From CAZCGA01 sp964498075 (GTDB lineage: Bacteria > Desulfobacterota > Binatia > HRBIN30), in assembly GCA_964498075.1 (NCBI GenBank), contig CAZCGA010000143.1, forward strand, positions 1 through 15,330: DNA of 15,330 nucleotides, in the 5' to 3' direction. This document shows positions 6,512-12,643 of the stretch, piece after piece; positions within the stretch are counted from its first letter, which is position 1; every line of letters begins with the position of its first letter. The notes beneath the pieces are model-generated. The model had not been told where the DNA came from. It searched no databases and saw only the letters and a list, made by a program, of their open reading frames with translations. The position numbers were made by a program, and so were the translations under genes.

Positions 6512-7393
6512 ATGCCGGATCGGACACAGAGCGTCGCGCGATTACTCGGATACTCGGAGGACGCTCGTGTGCTGATCATCAACGCCGACGACTTCGGCAT
6601 GTCCCACGCCGAGAACGCTGCGACCATCGATGGACTGCAGCAGGGCGCATTCTGCTCGGCGACGATCATGGTACCCTGCCCGTGGTTCGCGGAGGTGGTG
6701 GCGTTCGCGGCGCGCATGCCGGGCGCCGACCTCGGGGTGCACATCACGCACACCAGCGAGTGGGAGACCTACAAGTGGGGTCCGGTCAGCGACCGCAGCG
6801 CGGTTCCCAGCATGGTGGACGACCGCGGCTACTTCTACCGCGACGTCGAGTCCTTCTATGCGCACGCGCGCTTCGCGGAGGTGGCGGTCGAGACCCGCGC
6901 GCAGATCGAGCGCGCCTTGGCCGCCGGCATCGACGTCACGCACCTCGACTCGCACATGGGCACGGTCCAGCTCGACGCCGGCTACCACGCGCTGTACGTG
7001 CAGCTCGCGGCGGAGTACCGGCTCCCCATCCGCATGGCGGGGCGCTCGGCGATGCGTGACCTGGGCATGGGACAGATCGTCGACCAGGCGGATCGGCTGG
7101 GCGTGCTGGCCCCTGACCATTTCTGGTACGGCGGGCCACCGTCACCTCGGGAGACGCCGGCGTACTGGACCAACGTGCTGCGCAACCTGCGGCCCGGCGT
7201 CAGTGAGCTGTACATCCACGCCGCGCTCGACGAGCCCGAGATGCGCGCCATCAGCGACTCCTGCGCACAGCGCGCCGCGGACCACCGCTTCTTCACCGCG
7301 CCGTCGACCGGCGCGCTGATCCGTGACCTCGGCATCACGCTGACTGGCTATCGGCAGTTGCGCGAGCTGCAGCGCCGCCTACACACGTGCTGA
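6512..7393 (+). CDS. ChbG/HpnK-family carbohydrate deacetylase
   Basis: A 293-residue protein of the YdjC/ChbG/HpnK deacetylase family. These metal-dependent enzymes remove acetyl or acyl groups from amino sugars such as chitooligosaccharides or hopanoid head groups. Visible motifs: LIINADDFGMSHAEN (21-35; D26 and D27), LGVHITH (74-80; H77), THLDSHMGT (143-151; H144, D146, H148) and ELYIHAA (232-238). These match the expected metal site of one Asp and two His. The length is usual for the family and no signal peptide is seen. The ATG at 6512 is preceded by a purine-rich AGCAGGA and then a GC palindrome. Seven bases after its stop begins a small membrane protein gene, suggesting cotranscription. 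The substrate cannot be read from sequence, and no hopanoid genes are present in the window. Confidence 0.88.
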   Translation: MPDRTQSVARLLGYSEDARVLIINADDFGMSHAENAATIDGLQQGAFCSATIMVPCPWFAEVVAFAARMPGADLGVHITHTSEWETYKWGPVSDRSAVPSMVDDRGYFYRDVESFYAHARFAEVAVETRAQIERALAAGIDVTHLDSHMGTVQLDAGYHALYVQLAAEYRLPIRMAGRSAMRDLGMGQIVDQADRLGVLAPDHFWYGGPPSPRETPAYWTNVLRNLRPGVSELYIHAALDEPEMRAISDSCAQRAADHRFFTAPSTGALIRDLGITLTGYRQLRELQRRLHTC

Positions 7394-7400
7394 CCACGAC

Positions 7401-7937
7401 ATGCTCAACGCCCTGCTCGCCACGGTTCTTGTCTTTATCTCAGTCGGGATGCTGCTCTACCTGGTTGGTCTGCTGTTCAACGCGGCCAGCTTGCCGTTGG
7501 GCGGCCTGCTCGAGCGGCAGCGATTCGTGCGCTACGTGGCGCGCGCGCGGCGCTGCGACGCCCTCATCCAGCAGGGAAACCTGGATCAGGCGTTGCGCTA
7601 CCTGCGTGCCGCCTTCTATCTGCAGCCGGTGGCCAACCGCACGCTCGCCAGCGCCGTCGCCAATCACCACACCGGCTTGCTCAGTCGCTTGATCGCCCTG
7701 ACGTCGGACGTGCAAGGCGGCACGGTGCGCCTGCTGTCGCTAGCGAAGACGGACCGCTTGCTCACCGAGCGCAGCGAGCTGCAGCGCCGCTACTTCGCCG
7801 CACGGCAGAGTGCGCGGCGCGAGCGGGTGCGGGAGATCCAGGCGCAGCTCGCTACCAACAGCCGCGAGCTGGACGCCGCGCTGCAACAGCTGGTCGCCGA
7901 GGTCCACGCCGCGCGCCAGGCCCCCCGGTATCACTGA
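7401..7937 (+). CDS. Small membrane-anchored protein with coiled coil
   Basis: A 178-residue protein of no recognised family. Residues 3-30 form one hydrophobic membrane segment (LLATVLVFISVGMLLYLVGL), after which the chain is basic and probably cytoplasmic. Residues 50-72 (ALIQQGNLDQALRYLRAAF) look like a single TPR-type helix pair. The last 65 residues are charged and Gln/Arg/Glu-rich with heptad-like spacing, suggesting a coiled coil. It starts 7 bp after the deacetylase stop without its own Shine-Dalgarno, so it is probably translationally coupled to it. The position hints at a scaffold or regulatory role for the envelope deacetylase, which is inference only. A long inverted repeat begins one base after its stop. 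Confidence 0.72.
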   Translation: MLNALLATVLVFISVGMLLYLVGLLFNAASLPLGGLLERQRFVRYVARARRCDALIQQGNLDQALRYLRAAFYLQPVANRTLASAVANHHTGLLSRLIALTSDVQGGTVRLLSLAKTDRLLTERSELQRRYFAARQSARRERVREIQAQLATNSRELDAALQQLVAEVHAARQAPRYH

Positions 7938-7938
7938 G

Positions 7939-8020
7939 AATCGTGACTCGTGCTCGTGACTCGTGTCGGTCCGAGGAGGCCGGCCCAGCCCGAGTCACGA
8001 TTCACGATCACGAGCCACGA
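7939..8020. repeat. Inverted/direct repeat cluster of GTGACTCGTG units
   Basis: AATCGTGACTCG (7939-7950) is an exact 12-base inverted match to 7991-8002. A second copy of the core lies at 7954-7963. The 18 bases at 7941-7958 match the reverse complement of 8003-8020 at 16 positions. Units of TCGTGACTCGTG therefore lie directly on the left and inverted on the right, separated by a 27-base spacer. The cluster begins one base after a stop codon and could form a long RNA hairpin ending the upstream operon. It lacks a T tract, so it may instead be a dispersed repeat or a binding array. Confidence 0.7.
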
Positions 8021-8075
8021 ATTGATTCACCCCAACCGGGCTGGTAGGGATTCAAGCCGCACGCAGATTGTGGAC

Positions 8076-8082
8076 AAGGAGA
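8076..8082 (+). promoter_or_regulatory. Shine-Dalgarno fixing the DHS-like start
   Basis: AAGGAGA lies six bases before GTG at 8089. This favours GTG 8089 over the in-frame TTG at 8068, which has no ribosome site. Confidence 0.75.
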
Positions 8083-8088
8083 TCATCG

Positions 8089-9192
8089 GTGGCTGCCTCA
8101 CAGAGCCGACTCGACAAGCATCCGCGCATCGACCCGAAGCCGATCGACGAGTCGATCACCATCACCGAGCTGGTGGATCGGACCTTCCTGGCCTACAACG
8201 CCGCGCGCCTGCGCGAGGCCTGTCAGTTGTTTGCGCGCCGCATGCTGGCGGACGACGTCACCGTCGGCGTGAGCCTCACCGGGGCGCTGACGCCCGCGGG
8301 CCTCGGCATGGCCGCCATCATCCCGCTGATCGAGCATGGGTTCATCGACTGGATGGTGAGCACCGGTGCGAACCTGTATCACGACACGCACTTCGGCATC
8401 GGCCTGGACATGCACATCGGCTCGCCGTTCGCCGACGACGTGAGCTTGCGCGAGCAGGGCGTGGTGCGCATCTACGACATCTTCTTCGACTACGACGTGC
8501 TGCTGCAAACCGACGCCTTCTTCCGCCAGATGATTGCGGCGCCGGAGTTCCAGCGACCGATGAGCACCGCGGAGTTCCACTATCGCGCCGGCGCTTACGT
8601 GCGCGAGCGCGAGCGTCTGCTCGGTGTGCGGCGCCGCTCGGTGCTGTCGACGGCGCATGAGCTCGGCGTACCTATCTACACCTCGTCGCCCGGGGACAGC
8701 TCGATCGGCATGAACGTCGCCGCCATGGCGTTGGACGACAACCAGCTCAGCTTCGACGTGTCGCGCGACGTGAACGAGACGGCGGCGATCGTGCTGGACG
8801 CCAAGGCCGCGGGCGGTCAGAGCGGCGTGCTGATCGTCGGCGGCGGCTCGCCGAAGAACTTCGTCTTGCAGACCGAGCCGCAGATCCAGGAGGTCTTGGG
8901 CATCGAGGAGAAGGGGCACGACTACTACCTGCAGATCACCGACGCGCGCCCCGACACCGGCGGGCTGTCAGGTGCGACGCCGGGTGAAGCGGTGAGCTGG
9001 GGCAAGGTCGATCCCGACGCGCTGCCGGACACGGTCGTTTGCTACCTCGATAGCACCGTGGCGTTGCCGATCTTGACCGCGTACGCGATCGCCAACCATC
9101 CGCCGCGCAAGCCGAAGCGGCTGTATGACCGGCGCGAGGAGATGCTCGACGCGTTGCGGCAGCGATACCTCGATGCGCGGAAGAGCCGATGA
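8089..9192 (+). CDS. Deoxyhypusine synthase family protein
   Basis: A 367-residue homologue of eukaryotic and archaeal deoxyhypusine synthase, a Rossmann-fold NAD-dependent enzyme that moves the aminobutyl group of spermidine onto an acceptor via an enzyme-lysine imine. The catalytic lysine is retained as K256 in IVGGGSPKNFVL (249-260), aligning with the GGGVVKHH segment of human DHS. NAD and substrate segments are visible: SLTGALTPAGLGMAAIIPLI (62-81), STGANLYHDTHFG (91-103) and LSGATPGEAVSWGK (293-306). Bacteria lack eIF5A, so the acceptor must differ. Known relatives make homospermidine or other polyamines from putrescine or spermidine, which is the leading guess. The start is GTG 8089, chosen by its Shine-Dalgarno. 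The CysQ-type gene begins 28 bp downstream on the same strand. Exact reaction unknown. Confidence 0.88.
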   Translation: MAASQSRLDKHPRIDPKPIDESITITELVDRTFLAYNAARLREACQLFARRMLADDVTVGVSLTGALTPAGLGMAAIIPLIEHGFIDWMVSTGANLYHDTHFGIGLDMHIGSPFADDVSLREQGVVRIYDIFFDYDVLLQTDAFFRQMIAAPEFQRPMSTAEFHYRAGAYVRERERLLGVRRRSVLSTAHELGVPIYTSSPGDSSIGMNVAAMALDDNQLSFDVSRDVNETAAIVLDAKAAGGQSGVLIVGGGSPKNFVLQTEPQIQEVLGIEEKGHDYYLQITDARPDTGGLSGATPGEAVSWGKVDPDALPDTVVCYLDSTVALPILTAYAIANHPPRKPKRLYDRREEMLDALRQRYLDARKSR

Positions 9193-9220
9193 AGATGGTT
9201 ACATTGTCCCTTCTCCAGCA

Positions 9221-10018
9221 ATGTTCGTCCGCGAGCTGAGCGTTGCGGTCGAGGCGGCGCGTGCGGCCGGGGCGATCGTGCGCGCCTGGTACGACGGCGC
9301 CTACACCGTGCGCGAGAAAGCAAACGACAGCCCAGTCACCGAAGCGGACATTGAAGCCAACCAGTGCATCCAGGGGATCATTCACGACGCCTTCCCCGAC
9401 GACGGCTGGCTCTCCGAGGAGACCCGCGATTCCGCCGAACGGCTGACCAAGACGCGGGTGTGGGTGGTCGACCCACTCGATGGGACCAAGGAGTTCATCA
9501 AGCGCATCCCGGAGTTCTGCGTCTGCATCGCGCTGGTCGAGCATGGCGTCCCGGTGTTGGGTGTCGAGTACAACCCGGTGCGCGACGAGTTGTTCGCCGG
9601 CGCGCGCGGTTCAGGAGTGACCTTGAATGGTTCCGCGGTGCGCGTCAGCAACGAGCGCAACCTGTCTACCGCCCGCATGCTCGCCAGCCGCTCGGAATCG
9701 GAGCGCGGCGAATGGGACGCGTTTCAGTCGACGTTGCGCATCGAGCTGACCGGCAGCGTGGCGTACAAGCTAGCGTTGATTGCGGCCGGCCGCGGGGACG
9801 CGACGTTCAGCCTCACCCCGAAGAACGAATGGGACGTCTGCGCCGGCGCCGCACTGATCACCGAAGCCGGCGGACGCATCACCGACCGCTACGCCCAGCC
9901 GCTGCGTTTCAACCGGCGCAACACGCACCTCCCCGGCATCATCGCCAGCAACGGGCAGTTGCACGGACCGATCATCGAGCTGTTGCGGCAGCGTGGGGAG
10001 CTCAGTCCGGCGTCTTGA
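9221..10018 (+). CDS. cysQ: 3'(2'),5'-bisphosphate nucleotidase (CysQ-type)
   Basis: A 265-residue inositol-monophosphatase-fold enzyme of the CysQ branch, expected to remove the 3'-phosphate from 3'-phosphoadenosine 5'-phosphate, a by-product of sulfate activation. Metal ligands are complete: E66 and E67 in LSEET, D84 and D87 in VDPLDGTKEF (83-92), and D205 in EWDVCAGAALITEAGG (203-218). The DGTKEF form distinguishes CysQ from IMPase (DGTTNF). The length is typical. The ATG at 9221 fits the family N-terminus (ELSVAVEAARAAGAIV); no clear ribosome site is present and the frame is open upstream into the DHS-like gene, so coupling to that gene is possible. No sulfate-assimilation genes are visible nearby. 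A general IMPase activity cannot be excluded. Confidence 0.88.
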   Translation: MFVRELSVAVEAARAAGAIVRAWYDGAYTVREKANDSPVTEADIEANQCIQGIIHDAFPDDGWLSEETRDSAERLTKTRVWVVDPLDGTKEFIKRIPEFCVCIALVEHGVPVLGVEYNPVRDELFAGARGSGVTLNGSAVRVSNERNLSTARMLASRSESERGEWDAFQSTLRIELTGSVAYKLALIAAGRGDATFSLTPKNEWDVCAGAALITEAGGRITDRYAQPLRFNRRNTHLPGIIASNGQLHGPIIELLRQRGELSPAS

Positions 10019-10464
10019 GTGCCGAGGCGAGGCAGCGTGCCGGCTCTGGCCGGGCGGAGGCCAGCGAGGGGAAGGAGCGGCCTTTCCGGCGACCTCGGAT
10101 TTGGAACGAGGCGCTTCTCAAGAGGCGAAATGTGCCAGTCCATCTCCTCCAACGGAACCGCCCCGAGCAGCGGGTCTGCGCCGTGCGGAAGCTCGATCAC
10201 GCGCACCTGACAGACCCTACCCTGCACCTCTAGTTCCGCAATGCCGAACACGCGATAGTCGTGCTCGCCTCCGTCGGCGGTGTACACACGGACCTCTCCC
10301 AGCTGATCAAGTCGTAGGCGCTCAATCACCTCCACCGGGAGAGCAAGCTCTGCCGCGCCGGAATCGACCAGCGCCTCGCACTCAACCTCTTCTCCGTGTC
10401 TGTCCGGCGGAAGATACCGGTTCTGCCAGTTCCTGATCTTCACTAGAACGCGAAACACACCCAT
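9889..10464 (-). CDS. Clan AA retropepsin-like aspartic protease, run-on C-terminus
   Basis: Residues 1-135 are a small retroviral-type aspartic protease domain. The catalytic loop is EALVDSGAAELALP (30-43) with D34, followed by VYTADGG as flap region and LLGAVPLEEMDW (99-110). Such clan AA proteins are normally about 120-140 residues and probably act as dimers. Here no stop follows LVPNPRSPERPLLPLA; the frame continues through a GC-rich repeat hairpin and 130 bp antisense to the CysQ gene, giving 191 residues with an unrelated, low-complexity tail. The genuine end is therefore probably lost through repeat insertion or a frameshift near 10060, and the whole reading should be treated with caution downstream of residue 135. 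The ATG at 10464 has a weak ribosome site. Substrate unknown. Confidence 0.72.
   Translation of the reverse strand: MGVFRVLVKIRNWQNRYLPPDRHGEEVECEALVDSGAAELALPVEVIERLRLDQLGEVRVYTADGGEHDYRVFGIAELEVQGRVCQVRVIELPHGADPLLGAVPLEEMDWHISPLEKRLVPNPRSPERPLLPLAGLRPARAGTLPRLGTQDAGLSSPRCRNSSMIGPCNCPLLAMMPGRCVLRRLKRSGWA
10046..10064. repeat. GC hairpin between convergent genes
   Basis: CTGGCC (10046-10051) pairs with GGCCAG (10059-10064) around GGGCGGA. It lies 28 bp past the CysQ stop and inside the run-on tail of the convergent clan AA gene. It could act as a factor-independent-like stop in either direction, but there is no T tract; a palindromic repeat remnant is equally likely. Confidence 0.45.
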
Positions 10465-10560
10465 GCGGCTTTCGTAGCGGATTTTCCCTGCCGGCGCTAA
10501 CAGCTGACTTGGCCGTCCCCCTCAGATCGCCAACCCTTGCATCGACTGCCTGCAGACACT

Positions 10561-11106
10561 TCAGTGTTGGGGAGTCTGGGCGCGCTGCCGTTGCCTGGCT
10601 GCCTGCAACTCGGTGCCCTGATCCGTGTGGTGGTGGACCAGTTTCCACTTCCCGGCTTCGCGCCGGAAGATGTTGGTGGCGCGGTGATTGACGGCGATAG
10701 TCTTGCCCTCTCGGTCGACGTTCTCGCCGCGTTCGACGCAGGTGGTGTAGCCCATGTCGCCGCCGGCCTGGACCAACACGTCTTCCGCGGCCACCTTGCC
10801 GCTCTTGACCATGGCGGCGGCGCGGACGAAGTCGCCTTCGACCTCTTTCCAGCCGACGAGCCGGCCACCGAAGGGACCCATCTGCGTGACCTCCGGTGCG
10901 TGCGACCAGATGTCGCGCATCGGCTCGAGGTTGCCAGCGAACATCGCGTTGAGTGCCGCATAGAACTCGTTCGATGCCTGGCGCACCTCTGCTTCTGCCT
11001 TCGACTCCTCGGCGCGAGCTGACGGCGCTTGTGCAGTGAGGAATCCGATGAACCCGACACCAATTGCTGCCAGAGCCACGACGAAGTGCTGAGCGCGAGA
11101 TTTCAT
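10561..11106 (-). CDS. Exported SnoaL/NTF2-like protein
   Basis: A 181-residue protein with a Sec signal peptide: basic MKSRAQHF, a hydrophobic core (VVALAAIGVGFIGFLTA) and a likely cut after ARA at residue 32. The mature part is an NTF2-like alpha+beta cone: EVRQASNEFYAALNAMFAGN (40-59) is the first helix, followed by the WSHAPEVTQMGPFGG strand region and ending in NIFRREAGKWKLVHHHTD (145-162). The last part is typical of SnoaL-like/DUF4440 ketosteroid-isomerase-type domains. The fold binds small hydrophobic ligands; many members are not enzymes. The ATG at 11106 is chosen because AGGGAGG precedes it and the signal peptide starts there; the frame is open further upstream but not protein-like. 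It lies downstream of toxin-antitoxin module B on the same strand, 225 bp away. Ligand unknown. Confidence 0.85.
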   Translation of the reverse strand: MKSRAQHFVVALAAIGVGFIGFLTAQAPSARAEESKAEAEVRQASNEFYAALNAMFAGNLEPMRDIWSHAPEVTQMGPFGGRLVGWKEVEGDFVRAAAMVKSGKVAAEDVLVQAGGDMGYTTCVERGENVDREGKTIAVNHRATNIFRREAGKWKLVHHHTDQGTELQAARQRQRAQTPQH

Positions 11107-11134
11107 CCCATTCCCTCCCTGGCTCGTCTTGCCA

Positions 11135-11148
11135 CGACCCGAGGGTCG
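11135..11148. promoter_or_regulatory. Short palindrome upstream of SnoaL-like gene
   Basis: CGACCC (11135-11140) and GGGTCG (11143-11148) form a 6-2-6 inverted repeat 28-42 bp upstream of the ATG at 11106. It could be an operator or a small leader hairpin. No promoter boxes were identified. Confidence 0.3.
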
Positions 11149-11312
11149 CGGCAACGTCATTCGTGCCGGCCTCACGCGGAAGAACGAGCGAGATTCTGCG
11201 CAGAGACCATGTTGGACCCACAACTCGAGGATGCTGGATTGAGGCGTCCAGCGCAGCTCTTCGGGTGGCCCTTTTCCTCGCGCCCTTCTCATGGCCTCCG
11301 TGACCTGTGATG

Positions 11313-11378
11313 TCTAGCGGACGGCGAGCTTCAGCGGCGCGCGTCTTTCTGCGCGTCCGCTGCAAGCTGATGTTCGGC
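11313..11378 (-). other. attC-like integron recombination site (degenerate)
   Basis: Read on the minus strand, GCCGAAC (11372-11378, R''-like) is followed by AGCTTGCAGCGG (11357-11368), a 30-base or smaller inner part, and CCGCTGAAGCT (11327-11337). The two arms pair over 11 bases if one base (plus-strand C11363) is left unpaired, the extrahelical-base arrangement typical of attC. A further stem CGCGC/GCGCG (11338-11342 and 11351-11355) closes the loop. The right box should read GTTCGGC but is GTCCGCT, so the site looks decayed. It lies directly at the 3' end of module B in the gene-then-attC order of a cassette. Confidence 0.5.
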
Positions 11379-11546
11379 CATCCCGCCATCTTCCCGGGCA
11401 TCGCCCGGCCCAGGATGGAGTCGTGCAGCAAAGCGTTCCTGCATCTGGATGTAATATTTCACGATCTTCACAGGATCGTCGCCGACGCTGGCGGAAATGC
11501 CCCGTCGCGCGTCTCGTGTCCGCTTGATCGCGGGATCAGTCTTCAT
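11331..11546 (-). CDS. Small partner protein of PIN module B
   Basis: A 71-residue protein. Residues 1-43 (MKTDPAIKRTRDARRGISAS, then VGDDPVKIVKYYIQMQERF) resemble short helical proteins found beside VapC-type PIN genes: a D-P-x-I start, an Arg-rich helix, then a Tyr-rich helix. It is therefore a putative antitoxin, though no DNA-binding motif is evident. It starts inside the end of the truncated PIN gene with an 11-base overlap, and GGAGG precedes the ATG at 11546. The last 16 residues are encoded by the attC-like hairpin and its stop codon lies within the hairpin arm, as often happens in integron cassettes. The function is inferred from the pairing. Confidence 0.6.
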   Translation of the reverse strand: MKTDPAIKRTRDARRGISASVGDDPVKIVKYYIQMQERFAARLHPGPGDAREDGGMAEHQLAADAQKDARR

Positions 11547-11925
11547 CGTCGACCTCCAATAGTTCGAGTGGCGTGACTAACGACGGAACGAACAGGCCAA
11601 GCAGCGTGTTCACTCGCCGAATATGGGCGAACTTGTTGGCATTCGCCAAGTGCTTGCAATTCCACGTGGCGAGAAAGTCGCAACGGTGGTGCGACGCCAG
11701 CGCGAGGTGCAAAGCATCGCCGACCGGGTTCCGCGGCATCACTCGTCGGGCAATGTACGTCTGCACGACCTCGAGGACAGCAGGCTCGACGGCGAGAAGC
11801 GGCAACGGCGCGATGAGGCGAAGGCATTCCTCCCGGTTCGGGAAGTCGACCACTGACGTCGCAATGTTCGGGCTGCTCGGGTTCACGTTCAGCGCCCGCG
11901 TGCTGGGGATTACGACGAGGTCCAT
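11536..11925 (-). pseudogene. N-terminally truncated PIN (VapC-like) toxin gene, module B
   Basis: The 129-residue frame matches only the C-terminal two thirds of a PIN-domain toxin. From about residue 26 it reads DFPNREECLRLIAPLPLLAV, then GDALHLALASHH (69-80; D70, a PIN acidic residue) and TWNCKHLANANKF (87-99). A normal family member begins with a YxETTIPS-type strand carrying the first catalytic acid, about 45-50 residues earlier, and that part is missing. Residues 1-25 have no PIN character, and only 38 bp separate this frame from the end of module A. The gene has probably lost its 5' end by deletion and should lack nuclease activity. The downstream partner appears intact in its core. 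Confidence 0.7.
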
Positions 11926-11963
11926 GTCTTCGATTGGAACCGCTCAAGTCCGGTGCGCTCCAG

Positions 11964-12167
11964 CTAGACGCGCCCCTTCGCCCGCCTGGGTTGCGGCCGC
12001 TTCAGTGTACGTCGCGGCTTCCTCGGCACGCCGTACACCACGTCGAACTCGCCCTCACGCTGGCGGCGCTGAAGGTCGGCAACCAGGGCGCCGAGGTCGA
12101 ACTTGAAGCGGGCGGCATAGGCCTTTCGCACACGGTGGACTTCTTCAACAATCGGGTCGCGAGACAT
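11964..12167 (-). CDS. Small partner protein of PIN module A
   Basis: A 67-residue basic protein beginning MSRDPIVEEVHRVRKAYAAR. The pattern (DPIVEEV, an Arg-rich helix, a Phe/Tyr-Asp-Leu helix, then a basic proline-rich tail) matches small proteins encoded next to VapC-like PIN genes. It is broadly similar in layout to the module B partner but clearly divergent. The ATG at 12167 lies 5 bp after the PIN stop and is preceded by GGAGG; a TTG nine bases upstream is a less likely start. Putative antitoxin. The order toxin-then-partner is the reverse of classical vapBC. No known DNA-binding fold was recognised. Confidence 0.62.
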   Translation of the reverse strand: MSRDPIVEEVHRVRKAYAARFKFDLGALVADLQRRQREGEFDVVYGVPRKPRRTLKRPQPRRAKGRV

Positions 12168-12172
12168 GGCTC

Positions 12173-12643
12173 TCAATCCTCCAACAATTCGTCCGACGTG
12201 CAGATTACCGGAGGCTCAAAGCCCAACTCACGGCAGAGGTCTTCGATCTCGACACGCTTCATGGCATTCGCAATGTGCCTGCAGTTCCACGTCAACAGGT
12301 ACTCCATGCCGTGTACCGCCGCCAGCGCGACGTGCACAGCGTCGACCTCCGCGGCACGAGGAACGGCTCCACGGTCGATCAAGCGCTGCGCCACGCGCGC
12401 TACGGAATCCGTGAGGGCAAGCTGTGGAAGCCCGCGAAGCAGTCGCAGGCGGCGTCGCGCTGCTTTCGCATCACCGGCGTTCGATTCGTCCAGCACGATC
12501 GGGGACACAAAGACCCGAAACTCCTTCCGCTTCGTTCGCCACCATCGTCGCGTTGCCTCCTGATGTGCGCGCGTGCGGATGTCACGACTGGGGCGCGCCG
12601 TGAGGTAGCTCACGATCGTGGTCTCCAGATACACGGATGACAC
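12173..12643 (-). CDS. PIN-domain (VapC-like) toxin, module A
   Basis: A 156-residue PIN-domain protein that looks complete. The first strand SVYLETTIVSYLT carries E7 where most VapC have Asp. The second acidic residue is E53 in VSPIVLDES, the third D101 in EVDAVHVALAAVHGMEYLLT, followed by TWNCRHIANA (118-127) with N120. This ETTI...TWNC subgroup of VapC-like proteins is presumed to cleave RNA with Mg2+ or Mn2+. The start is GTG at 12643, fitting the family N-terminus, with no strong ribosome site. The partner gene follows 5 bp later. A fully active nuclease is plausible, although E7 instead of Asp is unusual for VapC as a whole. Confidence 0.82.
   Translation of the reverse strand: MSSVYLETTIVSYLTARPSRDIRTRAHQEATRRWWRTKRKEFRVFVSPIVLDESNAGDAKAARRRLRLLRGLPQLALTDSVARVAQRLIDRGAVPRAAEVDAVHVALAAVHGMEYLLTWNCRHIANAMKRVEIEDLCRELGFEPPVICTSDELLED

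Noticed and set aside
6366..6527. N-terminal extension of the MaoC protein
   Set aside because: Encoded by the GC palindrome and overlapping the deacetylase start; GGAGGAG supports ATG 6365.
7939..8020. CRISPR array
   Set aside because: Units are only about 12 bases, differ in orientation and lack regular spacers; no cas genes are present.
9364..10233. Plus-strand open frame of 289 codons overlapping the CysQ gene
   Set aside because: Same-strand shifted frame over a complete CysQ with all metal ligands; sequence is Arg-rich and featureless.
10382..11431. Minus-strand open frame of 349 codons over the SnoaL-like gene
   Set aside because: Out-of-frame shadow; the SnoaL-like frame has a signal peptide, ribosome site and fold motifs. 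Its piece NISLQRTRRKTRAAEARR is simply the attC-like hairpin read in another frame.
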